From contig NZ_CP060488.1 of NCBI RefSeq assembly GCF_014334015.1, forward strand, positions 310,001 to 374,000: a DNA stretch of 64,000 nucleotides, given 5' to 3'. The translations under genes were made by a program, and so were the position numbers. The notes under the pieces were generated by a model, which saw only the letters and a program-made list of their open reading frames with translations, had not been told where the DNA came from and ran no database searches. Source of the DNA: Bacteroides sp. M10 (GTDB lineage: Bacteria; Bacteroidota; Bacteroidia; Bacteroidales; Bacteroidaceae). Below are positions 1-7,815 of this stretch, piece after piece; within the stretch, counting starts at the first letter, position 1; each line of letters begins with the position of its first letter.

Positions 1-1037
1 GCGGCGAAAGCCGGGTACCGCTTCAGCAGTGCGATGCGGTCGGGTATCTCGTCGAACACATCGTCCGAGAGGTAGCGGGAGCCGGTACGGGGATAGCTCA
101 ACACCTTCTTCTCGTAAAGCGACTGGGCGACGGAGAGGGTCTTGTCCGCCGAGAAGCCGTACCTGCCGTTCGCCTCTTTCTGCAAGGCGGTCAGATCGTA
201 GAGCAAGGGAGGCTCTTGGCTCACTTCCCTGCGCTGCACGTCGGCAACCTGCACCGTCCCCGTTGCGGTAACAGCGGCGAGGGCGGCGTTTGCCGCCGGA
301 AGGGTTTCGTAACGCAATTCAGAGATGGCGGCGAAGGGCGTGCCGTCCTTTTCCGCCGTAACCTTCAGCCGGAAATAGGTCTGCGGGGTGAAATCCCTGT
401 TCTCCAGATAACGGGAGCAGATCATCATCAAGGTGGGCGTCTGCACCCGTCCGAGGGAGTAGATGCCCTGCCCGGCGGCGATGGAAAGCGCTTGAGTCGC
501 ATTCAATCCAATCTCCCAGTCGGCGATGGCACGGGCTTCGGCGGCACGGTAGAGGTTGTCGTAGTCGCTGCCGGGCTTGAGGTTATCCAGCCCCTCCCGG
601 ATGGCACGGTCGGTCAGCGAGGAGATCCAGAGGCGCAGGCAGGGCTTGCGGCAGCCAAGGTAATTGTAGATGTACCGATGAATGGCTTCGCCCTCACGCC
701 CGGCATCGGTCGCCACGACGATACGGTCGGAACGGTCGAAAACCTCCTTGATGACCTTCAACTGTTTGAGCACACCGGGATCGGGCTTGTACTCCTTGCC
801 CTCCCGTATCTGGCGGGGGATGTACTTGAACTCCTGCGGCAGAATGGGCAGGTTCTCACGCCGGAAGCCCGTGTAGCCGTATGCTTCGGGCATGGCGAGC
901 TGGACGAGATGGCCGAACGCCCAGGTAACGAGGTAGCCGTTACCTGAGAGGTAGCCATCGTGCCGCTCCCGGACATTCAACACGTTTGCTATATCCTTCG
1001 CTACGGAAGGCTTTTCAGCGATGACTGCTGTAATCAT
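1..1037 (-). CDS. topB: DNA topoisomerase III, N-terminal part (runs off the window)
   Basis: Type IA topoisomerase that nicks and passes single DNA strands. Read on the minus strand from the ATG at 1037, the frame stays open to the window edge, giving about 345 residues of a protein usually near 700. The N-terminus has the TOPRIM start MITAVIAEKPSVAKDIA and the acidic TOPRIM motif ATDAGREGEAI. The active-site tyrosine lies in VLSYPRTGSRYL (Tyr about residue 315). TopB-type enzymes are standard ICE cargo in Bacteroidetes; Exc of CTnDOT is the known example. It follows the DUF4099/DUF3945-type gene with an 89-bp gap, so the two may be cotranscribed. The C-terminal zinc-finger region is outside the window. 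Confidence 0.93.
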   Translation of the reverse strand, partial: MITAVIAEKPSVAKDIANVLNVRERHDGYLSGNGYLVTWAFGHLVQLAMPEAYGYTGFRRENLPILPQEFKYIPRQIREGKEYKPDPGVLKQLKVIKEVFDRSDRIVVATDAGREGEAIHRYIYNYLGCRKPCLRLWISSLTDRAIREGLDNLKPGSDYDNLYRAAEARAIADWEIGLNATQALSIAAGQGIYSLGRVQTPTLMMICSRYLENRDFTPQTYFRLKVTAEKDGTPFAAISELRYETLPAANAALAAVTATGTVQVADVQRREVSQEPPLLYDLTALQKEANGRYGFSADKTLSVAQSLYEKKVLSYPRTGSRYLSDDVFDEIPDRIALLKRYPAFA

Positions 1038-1126
1038 ATTTCTTTAATTTTTAACGGTTTGACAAAAGTTATCCCGCCGCTCGGACGGGATAACCGGGTA
1101 ATTCATTTACAGAATGGCGGGGGAAA

Positions 1127-2647
1127 TCATCGGCGGACACCCCGGCTGCGCTTGGGCTTGTCGGGCTGCTCCTGCTTCTGTGCCTGTTTCCGGTCCTCTT
1201 TCTGCTCCTGCCTGCGCTCCTGCTGCTGTTTCTGCTCCCCGGTGGGGCGCTGCTGTGCGGATTGCAGGGCTTCTTTCAGGTTGCGGGTAGCCTCGACGGT
1301 CTTGCCCTCGGAATTGACCGCCACCTGCACCTCGTTCTCCACGGCGGGCTTGACACACCCCTCTTCGAGCGCCGCCTTGTAGTCCTTGGGGAACATGAAG
1401 GCGGGCTTCTCGCCGGGCTTCCATGTGATGTAGCCTTGGTAGGCTTTTCCTTTCTTGTCCACCAAGCCGGAGACCTTGACCGTTCCCCCGGCTTCGAGTT
1501 CGAGGCGGGACTTCTCGGTAAGCTCCTGCTTGCGGAAGGTCTTCGGCACCTCCTGATTGGCGGTCTGTTTCAGGTTCGCCTTGTACGCATCCATCGCCAG
1601 CCTGCCCCGGTCGCCGAAGAGAAATTCGAGCTGCATCTTGGCTGCGCTGAACTGCACGGGTGCCGGGTAGAGCTTGGGCTGCTCCCCCTCCTTGGCTCTG
1701 GAAAGGAACTGGCAGACCACCGCCTCGCCCTGTTTGAGCCGGGCTATCTCGTCCGGTGTGAAGGTATGCCCGTTCTTCTCCGCCGGGATATTGACCTTGG
1801 AGAGCGGGAAGGCGACCAGCTCGTTGGTCTTGAGGTTGCGGCTGACAAGGGCTTCGACCTGCTCGCCCGCCCGGTTGGTGACAGTAGCCGGGTGTCCCAT
1901 GTTGCCCGTCTGCCGGAGCACCTGCTTGTCGGAGTCGGTGATGTCGTAGCCGAAGAACTGCTTCTGCATCTTCTCCGGGTCGAGGATGCCGTGGCTGCAC
2001 ACGGTCAGCCTGCCGTCCGTGCCGGGCTTGAGCGAAAGCTGGCTGTCGTTGCTGTGCGAGATGCCGTCGAAGTGGAAATGCACCCGGACGGTCTTGTCGG
2101 TCTGGAAGCCCCGTAGCATCTGGTCGAGCATCCCGTTGCCCTCGATCTGCTCCCGCTGCACGCCGAGGGCGGCGAGGCTGTTCCAGTCGATGTCCTCCGG
2201 GCGGTACTTGTACTGCGGGTTCTGTTCGGTCTGCCCGGCGGACTGCTGCGGCACACCCTCCGGCTGTTGCTGCTGCCCGGCTTGGGTCTGCTGCTGTGCC
2301 TGCACGGGCGGCTGCACCTCGTACTGCGCAACGAGCGGCTCGCCCGTCTTGACGGACTGGCTCTCCCGTTGCCGGAAATCGGCGGCTACCCGCTGCACCT
2401 CCTCTTCCGGCACACGGAAGAAATGGAAGCGGGTCGGGTCTTTCAACTGGTTCCAGAGGTTGGAAAAGAAATTCGAAAACATATCGCCGTGGCGATCCAC
2501 CCGCAGGAGGTCGTTGTTGTCCTCCAAGGGATTCTTGGTCTGTAACTCGCCGTCCTTTACTCCGCTGACGGCTTGGAGCGTGCCTTTCTCGTCCATGACG
2601 AGCAGGATGTCCATTAACTGCTGGCTGCTGTCCGGTCGTTCGTCCAT
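1127..2647 (-). CDS. DUF4099/DUF3945-type ICE protein
   Basis: A 506-residue hydrophilic protein of the type found next to topoisomerase genes on Bacteroidetes ICEs. The N-terminal 110 residues (MDERPDSSQQLMDILLVMDE and the FHFFRVPEEEVQ segment) resemble DUF4099. A Gln/Pro-rich linker follows (residues about 120-145), then a repeated DUF3945-like middle and C-terminal part with KAYQGYITWKPGEKPAFMFP. The C-terminus is very rich in Lys, Gln and Arg. There is no signal peptide or membrane segment. The ATG at 2647 was chosen over upstream in-frame starts because the conserved N-terminus begins there. A TATATTTA promoter-like element lies about 55 bp upstream on the same strand. The function is unknown; a DNA-processing role beside TopB is an inference. 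Confidence 0.85.
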   Translation of the reverse strand: MDERPDSSQQLMDILLVMDEKGTLQAVSGVKDGELQTKNPLEDNNDLLRVDRHGDMFSNFFSNLWNQLKDPTRFHFFRVPEEEVQRVAADFRQRESQSVKTGEPLVAQYEVQPPVQAQQQTQAGQQQQPEGVPQQSAGQTEQNPQYKYRPEDIDWNSLAALGVQREQIEGNGMLDQMLRGFQTDKTVRVHFHFDGISHSNDSQLSLKPGTDGRLTVCSHGILDPEKMQKQFFGYDITDSDKQVLRQTGNMGHPATVTNRAGEQVEALVSRNLKTNELVAFPLSKVNIPAEKNGHTFTPDEIARLKQGEAVVCQFLSRAKEGEQPKLYPAPVQFSAAKMQLEFLFGDRGRLAMDAYKANLKQTANQEVPKTFRKQELTEKSRLELEAGGTVKVSGLVDKKGKAYQGYITWKPGEKPAFMFPKDYKAALEEGCVKPAVENEVQVAVNSEGKTVEATRNLKEALQSAQQRPTGEQKQQQERRQEQKEDRKQAQKQEQPDKPKRSRGVRR

Positions 2648-2869
2648 AATCTAATGTTTTTAAATGGTGAATACTATTGGTTCTCAAGTGAAACCGGGCG
2701 TAAATATAGAGGGAGAAACACGGGGAACGTGCAACTCCGGGGCGGGCTGTCCGCACTTGTCGTCCGGTTCGCAGGTTTGTCGCAGCCCTTTCTTGTGAAA
2801 AATATCAAAAAATCATGCCCCGCACGCATTTTTCTCCTCCGGAAAACAGCGATAATTCGTTGTTTTCTC

Positions 2870-2877
2870 TATATTTG
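2870..2877 (+). promoter_or_regulatory. Probable -7 element for the array recombinase
   Basis: TATATTTG matches the Bacteroidetes -7 consensus TAnnTTTG and lies 48 bp before the recombinase ATG. No clear TTTG -33 element is seen at the expected distance. The same octamer is in the leaders of arrays 2 and 3. Confidence 0.5.
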
Positions 2878-2924
2878 TAAAATATGGGTAATGAGGGACA
2901 CGGTCTGTCATTGCCACCCATGCG

Positions 2925-4055
2925 ATGCGTATGAAAGTTTATCAGAGCAAACCGAGAATAACGCTTTCACCTGCCATCCGTGACGGGCAGAAATACGTGG
3001 AAGTGGAGTTCGACGAGGACGATGCCATCCGGCTGTCGCTGTCGAAAGAGAAGGGCGTGCGGTTCGAGGGGGACAGAGCCTACCTGCCGGAAGAAGGCTT
3101 CGACCTGTCCGGCTTTTTCGACCGCCATGTGGAAACGGCGTATATCAATTACTCCGCCCTGAAAAACACCTTGCCCAAGAAGAGCGGGAAAACCAGCCCC
3201 GCCATCCCGCCCGGCTATGCCGAGACGCTGCGGCAACTGCGGTACAGCGAGCATACCGTCCGTGCGTACACTGTCTATTTCAGGGAGTTCCAGCAATACT
3301 TTGCGGGAAGAAACCTTCGCTACATCCGACCGGAAGAAATCAACGCCTACATCGTACACCTGATTGACACACGGAGGATCTCGTCGTGCCAACAGAACTT
3401 GCGCATCAACTCGATCAAGTTTTATTTCGAGAAGGTGCTGGGACAGGAACGGAAATGTTACGAGGTAAAGCGAGCCAAACGGGAACGGACGCTGCCCGAC
3501 GTGCTGAGCAAGGAGGAGATAAAATCCATCCTTGACGCAACCGGTCCGGACATCCGGCTGTTCTGCATGTTCTCGTTGCTCTACTCCGCCGGGTTGAGAA
3601 TCAGCGAGCTGCTGGACTTGAAGCCCCACGACATCAACGTGAGCCGTTCGCTGATACGGGTACGGCAGGGCAAAGGGAGGAAAGACCGCTACACGCTGCT
3701 GTCGAAGCCCCTTGTCAGGAAGCTGACCGAGTACGCCAAGCTGTACAAGCCGCAGGAATGGCTGTTCGAGCGGTACAAGGGCGAGCCGTTCACGGAGAGC
3801 ATCGTGTCGAAGAAGCTGAAAGAGGCGGCGAAGGAAGCCGGAATCACCAAGCGGGTGTACCCCCACCTGTTGCGACACTCGTTCGCCACGCATCTGATCG
3901 AGCAAGGCACGGACTTGAAAATCGTAAAAGAGCTGTTGGGGCACAACCAACTGAAAACGACGGAAATGTACGTGCATATAGCCGACACTTTCAAGAGCAG
4001 CATCCGCACTCCATTGGATGATATTCTTGAAGGTGATAATGAGATAGTTAAATAA
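2925..4055 (+). CDS. XerD-like tyrosine recombinase heading cassette array 1
   Basis: A 376-residue tyrosine recombinase, the proposed enzyme that moves the cassettes. Residues 1-90 are an unusual N-terminal extension; 95-175 form the core-binding SAM-like domain; 190-360 form the catalytic domain. Catalytic residues are visible: Arg225 in AGLRISELL, Lys in GKGRKDR (about 250-253), His314 and Arg317 in HLLRHSFATHL, His340 in LLGHNQLKTTEMY and Tyr349. The extra helix of integron integrases is not recognisable. It points into the array and is followed within 10 bp by the attI-like site. A lone XerD gene heading a run of immunity genes is the hallmark of rAID-1 clusters. ATG 2925 is used; 2931 is an in-frame alternative. 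Confidence 0.92.
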   Translation: MRMKVYQSKPRITLSPAIRDGQKYVEVEFDEDDAIRLSLSKEKGVRFEGDRAYLPEEGFDLSGFFDRHVETAYINYSALKNTLPKKSGKTSPAIPPGYAETLRQLRYSEHTVRAYTVYFREFQQYFAGRNLRYIRPEEINAYIVHLIDTRRISSCQQNLRINSIKFYFEKVLGQERKCYEVKRAKRERTLPDVLSKEEIKSILDATGPDIRLFCMFSLLYSAGLRISELLDLKPHDINVSRSLIRVRQGKGRKDRYTLLSKPLVRKLTEYAKLYKPQEWLFERYKGEPFTESIVSKKLKEAAKEAGITKRVYPHLLRHSFATHLIEQGTDLKIVKELLGHNQLKTTEMYVHIADTFKSSIRTPLDDILEGDNEIVK

Positions 4056-4092
4056 GAAAATAACAGCGAAAACCGCTGATAATTACATGTTA
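4054..4092 (+). other. attI-like primary recombination site of array 1
   Basis: The segment has a CAGCG-AAAAC-CGCTG inverted repeat followed by GATAATTACATGTTA. The last 15-18 bases recur at the heads of arrays 2 (near 48539) and 3 (near 54452). Cassette 1 begins right after the TTA. In the duplicate of cassette 1 the base before this TTA is different, which places a likely crossover at ACATG/TTA. Confidence 0.72.
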
Positions 4093-4115
4093 TCGTCATT
4101 AAAATAAAAACGAAC

Positions 4116-4703
4116 ATGGAGAAAGGAATAAAAAGAATTGAGCAGAATGGTGTTCACGTTGCATATCTTACTTGTCCTCAAATCAAATTGAACAAGTATA
4201 AAAATGCAACCATGTTATCGTTGTGGCATATTAAAGGCAACTCAATGGATTTTATTTTGGATATGCCCGAATTGCAAGATATCAGGATGTATTCGTGTAA
4301 ATTCAATGACTATACAGCATTAAACAAATTGACACATCTAAAGAGATTATGTATTAATGGTATTGCCACAAAAGAAGAGCAAACATTTGATTATATAGCC
4401 AATCTTTCTCCTTTAGAAGAACTAATCATTTGTAACATAAAACCGTTTAGCAAATTCCCCAATTTATCGAACTTACATAGTTTATATTGGTTATTTATTT
4501 GGGAATGTAAAAATTTAGTTGATATAAAAAACATTGCCGATATTCCCAATTTGCGTGTATTTGATTGGTGTTGTTCTCAATTAAAGCCTACTGAATTGGA
4601 ATTTGTAATGCAAAAAGACAGTATTCAAAAAGTTGCTGCTCAATTTGGAGGAAAGAGGTTAAATGAAGAATTTAAATCATTATTAATGAAGTACAATTTA
4701 TGA
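4116..4703 (+). CDS. Cassette 1: leucine-rich-repeat-like protein
   Basis: A 195-residue protein with irregular leucine-rich repeats (LSPLEELIICNIKPF, LSNLHSLYWLFIWECKNL, IADIPNLRVFDWC) between residues 45 and 150, and no signal peptide or membrane segment. Leucine-rich proteins are frequent in interbacterial immunity arrays, where they probably bind a toxin directly; here that is inferred from context. It is the first cassette after the recombinase and should be transcribed best if the array has only the recombinase promoter. An identical copy is cassette 19. Confidence 0.85.
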   Translation: MEKGIKRIEQNGVHVAYLTCPQIKLNKYKNATMLSLWHIKGNSMDFILDMPELQDIRMYSCKFNDYTALNKLTHLKRLCINGIATKEEQTFDYIANLSPLEELIICNIKPFSKFPNLSNLHSLYWLFIWECKNLVDIKNIADIPNLRVFDWCCSQLKPTELEFVMQKDSIQKVAAQFGGKRLNEEFKSLLMKYNL

Positions 4704-4706
4704 CGA

Positions 4707-4754
4707 TAACAAGCGGATGAATCTCCCTAACGGTCGATTATCTGCCGGACATTA
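4707..4754 (+). repeat. attC-like site 1 (type I)
   Basis: TAACAAGCGGAT at the left pairs with ATCTGCCGGACATTA at the right; inner arms AATC and GATT. The preceding bases ATGACGA mirror the first bases of cassette 1, TCGTCAT. Confidence 0.8.
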
Positions 4755-4771
4755 GCATCAAATAAAAAAGA

Positions 4772-5293
4772 ATGAAAACAATAAAAGAATTGCTTGATGA
4801 AGTCATTGATTTAGAAGGTAAGGTTCAAATAAGCCAAGCTATCGACTTTCATAAGGGAGTGCCTACCCTTGAAAAAGGAGTTTATAGAAATGTCTCTCCT
4901 ATGTTGAAAATCAGGTATGGGGCATTTGGTAAATGGATTAATGCGACACATGGAGATTGGCTTGATACAAAAGAAATGGAAAGTCCATGGAATGAAGATG
5001 AAAAGGATGAACGGTTGATAGGAATTGTTCGCGACATAAAAGCTTCAAAGGATTATTGGGAAGACCATGCTACTGGACTATTTGCGCCAAACAGAATTTC
5101 CATTTTTGCAGCAAGCGATAATGGCTATGAAATGATTTGCCTAATATGGTTTGACGGTACAGAAGAACCGGAATTATGGGTATATGATTGCAACGGTGAA
5201 AGTCGATATAAAGATTTAGCTGCTTATTTGCAAGCATATATTGATGATGATGTATCAGCTTCTGAAGTAAAGTGGAAATTAGCTGATATGTGA
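4772..5293 (+). CDS. Cassette 2: SUKH-like candidate immunity protein
   Basis: 173 residues, acidic, cytosolic. The C-terminal half (ISIFAASDNGYEMICLIWFD, ELWVYDCNGESRYKDLAAYL) has the strand pattern and trailing helix of SMI1/KNR4 (SUKH) immunity proteins, but the classical N-terminal LP..Y..F motif is missing, so the family call is tentative. A 16-residue remnant of a close relative's C-terminus survives at the broken end of the array (19737-19787), so this cassette family has been present at least twice. Confidence 0.7.
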   Translation: MKTIKELLDEVIDLEGKVQISQAIDFHKGVPTLEKGVYRNVSPMLKIRYGAFGKWINATHGDWLDTKEMESPWNEDEKDERLIGIVRDIKASKDYWEDHATGLFAPNRISIFAASDNGYEMICLIWFDGTEEPELWVYDCNGESRYKDLAAYLQAYIDDDVSASEVKWKLADM

Positions 5294-5314
5294 TTCTTTT
5301 ATTAGAAGTGATGC

Positions 5315-5362
5315 TAACATACACCTTAATCGCCCAAAATGGCGATTAGCTGCCGAACATTA
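5315..5362 (+). repeat. attC-like site 2 (divergent hairpin)
   Basis: The inner arms TAATCGCC and GGCGATTA are a perfect 8-bp inverted repeat unrelated in sequence to the other types. The preceding GATGC mirrors the cassette start GCATC. Confidence 0.78.
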
Positions 5363-5377
5363 CCAATAAAGAAAAAT

Positions 5378-5704
5378 ATGAATGCTATCAAGTATAAACT
5401 AATTGTAGATGAACCGTGGGGCTTTACTCATAGTGGAAGTAATGTTTTTCATGGTGTAGTGGTAAAGCAACTTTCCCCTACGTTTCTTCTTTTCAAATCT
5501 GATAACTTAGTGAGTTTTGAAGGAAAAGAAAGCCATATCCTTATTTTGAAACCCAGATATGAGAAAGAGGTTTTTGATTTGGAAAGTGATGATGAAATTG
5601 TCGTAGGTGGTGCATTGTATCAGGAAAAAGAATACGAGGGTAAAGATGAAAAATATTTAATGTCACATAGTAAATATGTTGTTATTGGAAGACTAAAAAA
5701 ATAA
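5378..5704 (+). CDS. Cassette 3: small hypothetical protein
   Basis: 108 residues, not recognised. It has alternating hydrophobic residues typical of a beta-rich fold (KYKLIVDEPWGF, SPTFLLFKSD, SHILILKPRY, YVVIGRLKK) and no transmembrane stretch. The ATG at 5378 lies 15 bp after the end of attC-like site 2; an upstream in-frame start at 5339 falls inside that site and was rejected. An immunity role is inferred only from its place in the array. Confidence 0.72.
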   Translation: MNAIKYKLIVDEPWGFTHSGSNVFHGVVVKQLSPTFLLFKSDNLVSFEGKESHILILKPRYEKEVFDLESDDEIVVGGALYQEKEYEGKDEKYLMSHSKYVVIGRLKK

Positions 5705-5711
5705 ATATTGG

Positions 5712-5756
5712 TAACAATCACTTTAACAGCTAAACTCTGTTAGCTGAAACACATTA
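5712..5756 (+). repeat. attC-like site 3 (divergent hairpin)
   Basis: The inner arms CAGCTAA and TTAGCTG form a 7-bp inverted repeat; the right core is ACACATTA. The preceding TATTGG mirrors the cassette start CCAATA. Confidence 0.76.
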
Positions 5757-5763
5757 CCAATAA

Positions 5764-6099
5764 ATGAATATAATGACACAAGACATATACAATAGTATTC
5801 GAGAAATATTGCTGTGTGATGAAGATATAGATTTTTGTTGCAAACTTTTATTGAAAATAACATTTAACTGTGATGACTGGAAATGGATTCAGAACGTTTG
5901 CATTGATATTATCAACAGTAATAGAGAAAAGAATATATGTGGATTAGCAGTTACGTGTATCGGACATTTGGCTCGAATACACGGAAAAATAGAAAAAGAG
6001 AGAATCTTTGAAGTGTTTAATCAACAAAAAGATAATCCTTTCATCAATGACAGAATTGGAGATGCCATTGATGATATAGATATGTTTGTGCATGAATAA
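5764..6099 (+). CDS. Cassette 4: helical HEAT-like hypothetical protein
   Basis: 111 residues and mostly helical. The segment GLAVTCIGHLARIHGKIEKE followed by a helix ending DAIDDIDMFVHE resembles the HEAT-like small proteins often found in polymorphic-toxin immunity loci. No specific family is assigned. The start at 5764 gives MNIMTQD; the ATG at 5773 is equally possible. It lies 7 bp after the upstream recombination site, leaving almost no leader. Confidence 0.75.
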   Translation: MNIMTQDIYNSIREILLCDEDIDFCCKLLLKITFNCDDWKWIQNVCIDIINSNREKNICGLAVTCIGHLARIHGKIEKERIFEVFNQQKDNPFINDRIGDAIDDIDMFVHE

Positions 6100-6103
6100 T
6101 TGG

Positions 6104-6151
6104 TAACACACGGATAAATCTCCCCAAAGGTCGATTATCCGCCGAACATTA
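6104..6151 (+). repeat. attC-like site 4 (type I)
   Basis: CGGATAAATC on the left, GATTATCCG on the right, ending CCGAACATTA. The preceding ATTGG mirrors the cassette start CCAAT. Confidence 0.8.
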
Positions 6152-6171
6152 TCAATATTAAAATACCAAAT

Positions 6172-6699
6172 ATGCCAAGGTACACAAGAATTATAACATC
6201 ACTATCAGATTTCATCATTTTAATAGATGAAATCTTGACTAAATATGGAGCTTCTGTTTTTTTAGAAGATAAGACTAATGATGGCTTCATAAATAAACTT
6301 GTTGTAACTGACGATATAGTTCGTCTTGTGAAAAGTAATCGAGATAAAAACTTGAATTTCTTCATTACAACACTATCGTTAGAGTACGAGAATAGGTTTA
6401 ATTTCTATGATGATGCACAATGCAAGTTTGTGATAGAAGGCAGAGGTGGTAGAGAAAATGCAACAGAATTGGAAATGTTGCAATTAAGGGTTATCTCAAA
6501 AACACCGGATTGTCTTATCAATAAAATATCCAATGAGATAAATTTGAAGCTTAAAAAAGACTCTGGGTATGACAGTGAAATATTAAGAGGAAGCTATAAG
6601 GTGTTTTATAGTAAGGCATATTTGGGGAAAAAGAAATTTGTTTATGAAATAGACAATTCCCTATTGCCAATGATTGAAATAGGGAACAATGTGGATTAA
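6172..6699 (+). CDS. Cassette 5: hypothetical protein
   Basis: 175 residues, not recognised. Mixed alpha/beta, basic in the C-terminal half (NEINLKLKKDSGYDSEILRG), no signal peptide and no membrane segment. It starts 20 bp after the recombination site behind an AAAATA-rich leader, the usual Bacteroidetes arrangement without a Shine-Dalgarno sequence. Possible orphan immunity gene by context only. Confidence 0.75.
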   Translation: MPRYTRIITSLSDFIILIDEILTKYGASVFLEDKTNDGFINKLVVTDDIVRLVKSNRDKNLNFFITTLSLEYENRFNFYDDAQCKFVIEGRGGRENATELEMLQLRVISKTPDCLINKISNEINLKLKKDSGYDSEILRGSYKVFYSKAYLGKKKFVYEIDNSLLPMIEIGNNVD

Positions 6700-6710
6700 C
6701 GAAATATTGA

Positions 6711-6756
6711 TAACAAACAGCAGAACCGCTTAAAAACGGAATGCTGCCAGACATTA
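6711..6756 (+). repeat. attC-like site 5 (type II)
   Basis: Hairpin arms ACAGC and GCTG around an ACCG/CGGA inner pair. The preceding AATATTGA is the 8-bp mirror of the cassette start TCAATATT. Confidence 0.8.
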
Positions 6757-6781
6757 TCGTTGTCAACATTAGAATAAAAAA

Positions 6782-7294
6782 ATGAAAACAATAGAAGATA
6801 TGAAACTTGAATTATTGAGTGATAACTCAAATAAGTTCATGCAGACTCTAATAGATTATGACATAAAAAGTAAAGACAAATATGGCAGTAATCTACTTCA
6901 TTATTATATAATGAACTATGATAGTATTGTACATCCAGCAGGTGTGATTATATCCGAATTTATAAAAAAAGGATTGGATATAAATGATAAAAGAAAAGAC
7001 GGACGGACTGCATTATATCTTTCTGTTCAGTGTCAGCTACAAGATATTTTTGAAATACTCCTGAATAGCAATGCAGATTTGGATATACAAAATGTAAATG
7101 GGAATACTCCTTTATGGGAAGCCGTTATGCGATACCGTGGAGATGGCTTCTTTATCGAACAACTTTTGAAAAATGGGGCTAATCCCGATATAAAAAACAA
7201 CTATGGAGTATCTCCTAAATCATTGGCAAGAACTATCGCAAATTATGATGTAAGAAGATTCTTTAACAACGATAACAAACAGCAAACCGACTGA
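6782..7294 (+). CDS. Cassette 6: ankyrin-repeat protein
   Basis: 170 residues with about three ankyrin repeats: YGSNLLHYYIMNYDS, then KDGRTALYLSVQCQLQDIFEILLNS, then NGNTPLWEAVMRYRGDGFFIEQLLKNGANPDIKN. Ankyrin proteins bind other proteins and are recurrent immunity proteins beside toxins. The last residues (DNKQQTD) and the stop codon are encoded inside the following attC-like site, so the cassette relies on its own recombination site to end translation. Confidence 0.85.
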   Translation: MKTIEDMKLELLSDNSNKFMQTLIDYDIKSKDKYGSNLLHYYIMNYDSIVHPAGVIISEFIKKGLDINDKRKDGRTALYLSVQCQLQDIFEILLNSNADLDIQNVNGNTPLWEAVMRYRGDGFFIEQLLKNGANPDIKNNYGVSPKSLARTIANYDVRRFFNNDNKQQTD

Positions 7295-7319
7295 ACAAGC
7301 GGCACGCTGCCAAACATTA
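7273..7319 (+). repeat. attC-like site 6 (type II)
   Basis: ACAGC...GCTGCC arms and CCGACTGAACAAGCGG core. The preceding ACAACGA mirrors the cassette start TCGTTGT. It overlaps the 3' end of the ankyrin gene. Confidence 0.8.
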
Positions 7320-7337
7320 GTGTCATATAAAATTATA

Positions 7338-7739
7338 ATGAAACAGATAATAGAAAAAATCAATAAAAGTTGGCACTCCAATCCTCCATGTGATCAACAA
7401 ATAATGTTGAGTGTGGGAAAGTTGTTTCCATTACCCGATGATTATAAGGAATTTATGTTATGGAGTAATGGTGGAGAAGGTAATATTGGTAGTCAATATT
7501 TATCATTATGGAAGATTGAAGATTTGATGCAACTGAACAAAGAATACCAAATACAAAAGTATTTGTCGAAAAAATCTTTGGTTATTGGCACTGATGGAGG
7601 CGATAATTGTATCGGTTTTTATTTTGGAGAACCTACTTTTATTTTTTTACAACCATTAGGAGATTTAGACTTATCTGAGAATAGATTTTTATCCCAATCA
7701 TTTACAGATATGTTCATTAATTGGTTGAGAATAAGATAA
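7338..7739 (+). CDS. Cassette 7: SMI1/KNR4 (SUKH) family protein
   Basis: 133 residues. The signature is LFPLPDDYKEFMLWSNGGEG near residues 30-50, then a beta-rich core (GTDGGDNCIGFYF) and a closing helix SFTDMFINWL. This is the SUKH fold, whose members commonly neutralise nuclease and other contact-dependent toxins. The ATG at 7338 was chosen; the upstream in-frame GTG at 7320 overlaps the recombination-site border. No toxin gene accompanies it. Confidence 0.85.
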   Translation: MKQIIEKINKSWHSNPPCDQQIMLSVGKLFPLPDDYKEFMLWSNGGEGNIGSQYLSLWKIEDLMQLNKEYQIQKYLSKKSLVIGTDGGDNCIGFYFGEPTFIFLQPLGDLDLSENRFLSQSFTDMFINWLRIR

Positions 7740-7749
7740 AAAATGACAC

Positions 7750-7799
7750 TAACAAGCGGCTCAACCTCCCCTGAAAGGTCGGTTAGCCACCCAACATTA
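7750..7799 (+). repeat. attC-like site 7 (type I variant)
   Basis: CGGCTCAACC on the left and GGTTAGCC on the right: the changes relative to other type I sites keep the pairing. The preceding ATGACAC mirrors the cassette start GTGTCAT. Confidence 0.8.
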
Positions 7800-7815
7800 T
7801 CTGCCCATAAAAAGA

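Noticed and set aside
216..947. Plus-strand open frame of 243 codons over topB
   Set aside because: The minus strand encodes clear TOPRIM and YPRT motifs; the plus frame is a codon shadow.
2925..4055. Calling the array recombinase an integron integrase (IntI)
   Set aside because: The catalytic domain is XerD-like and the IntI-specific additional segment between the catalytic boxes is not recognisable; the analogy is in the sites, not demonstrably in descent.
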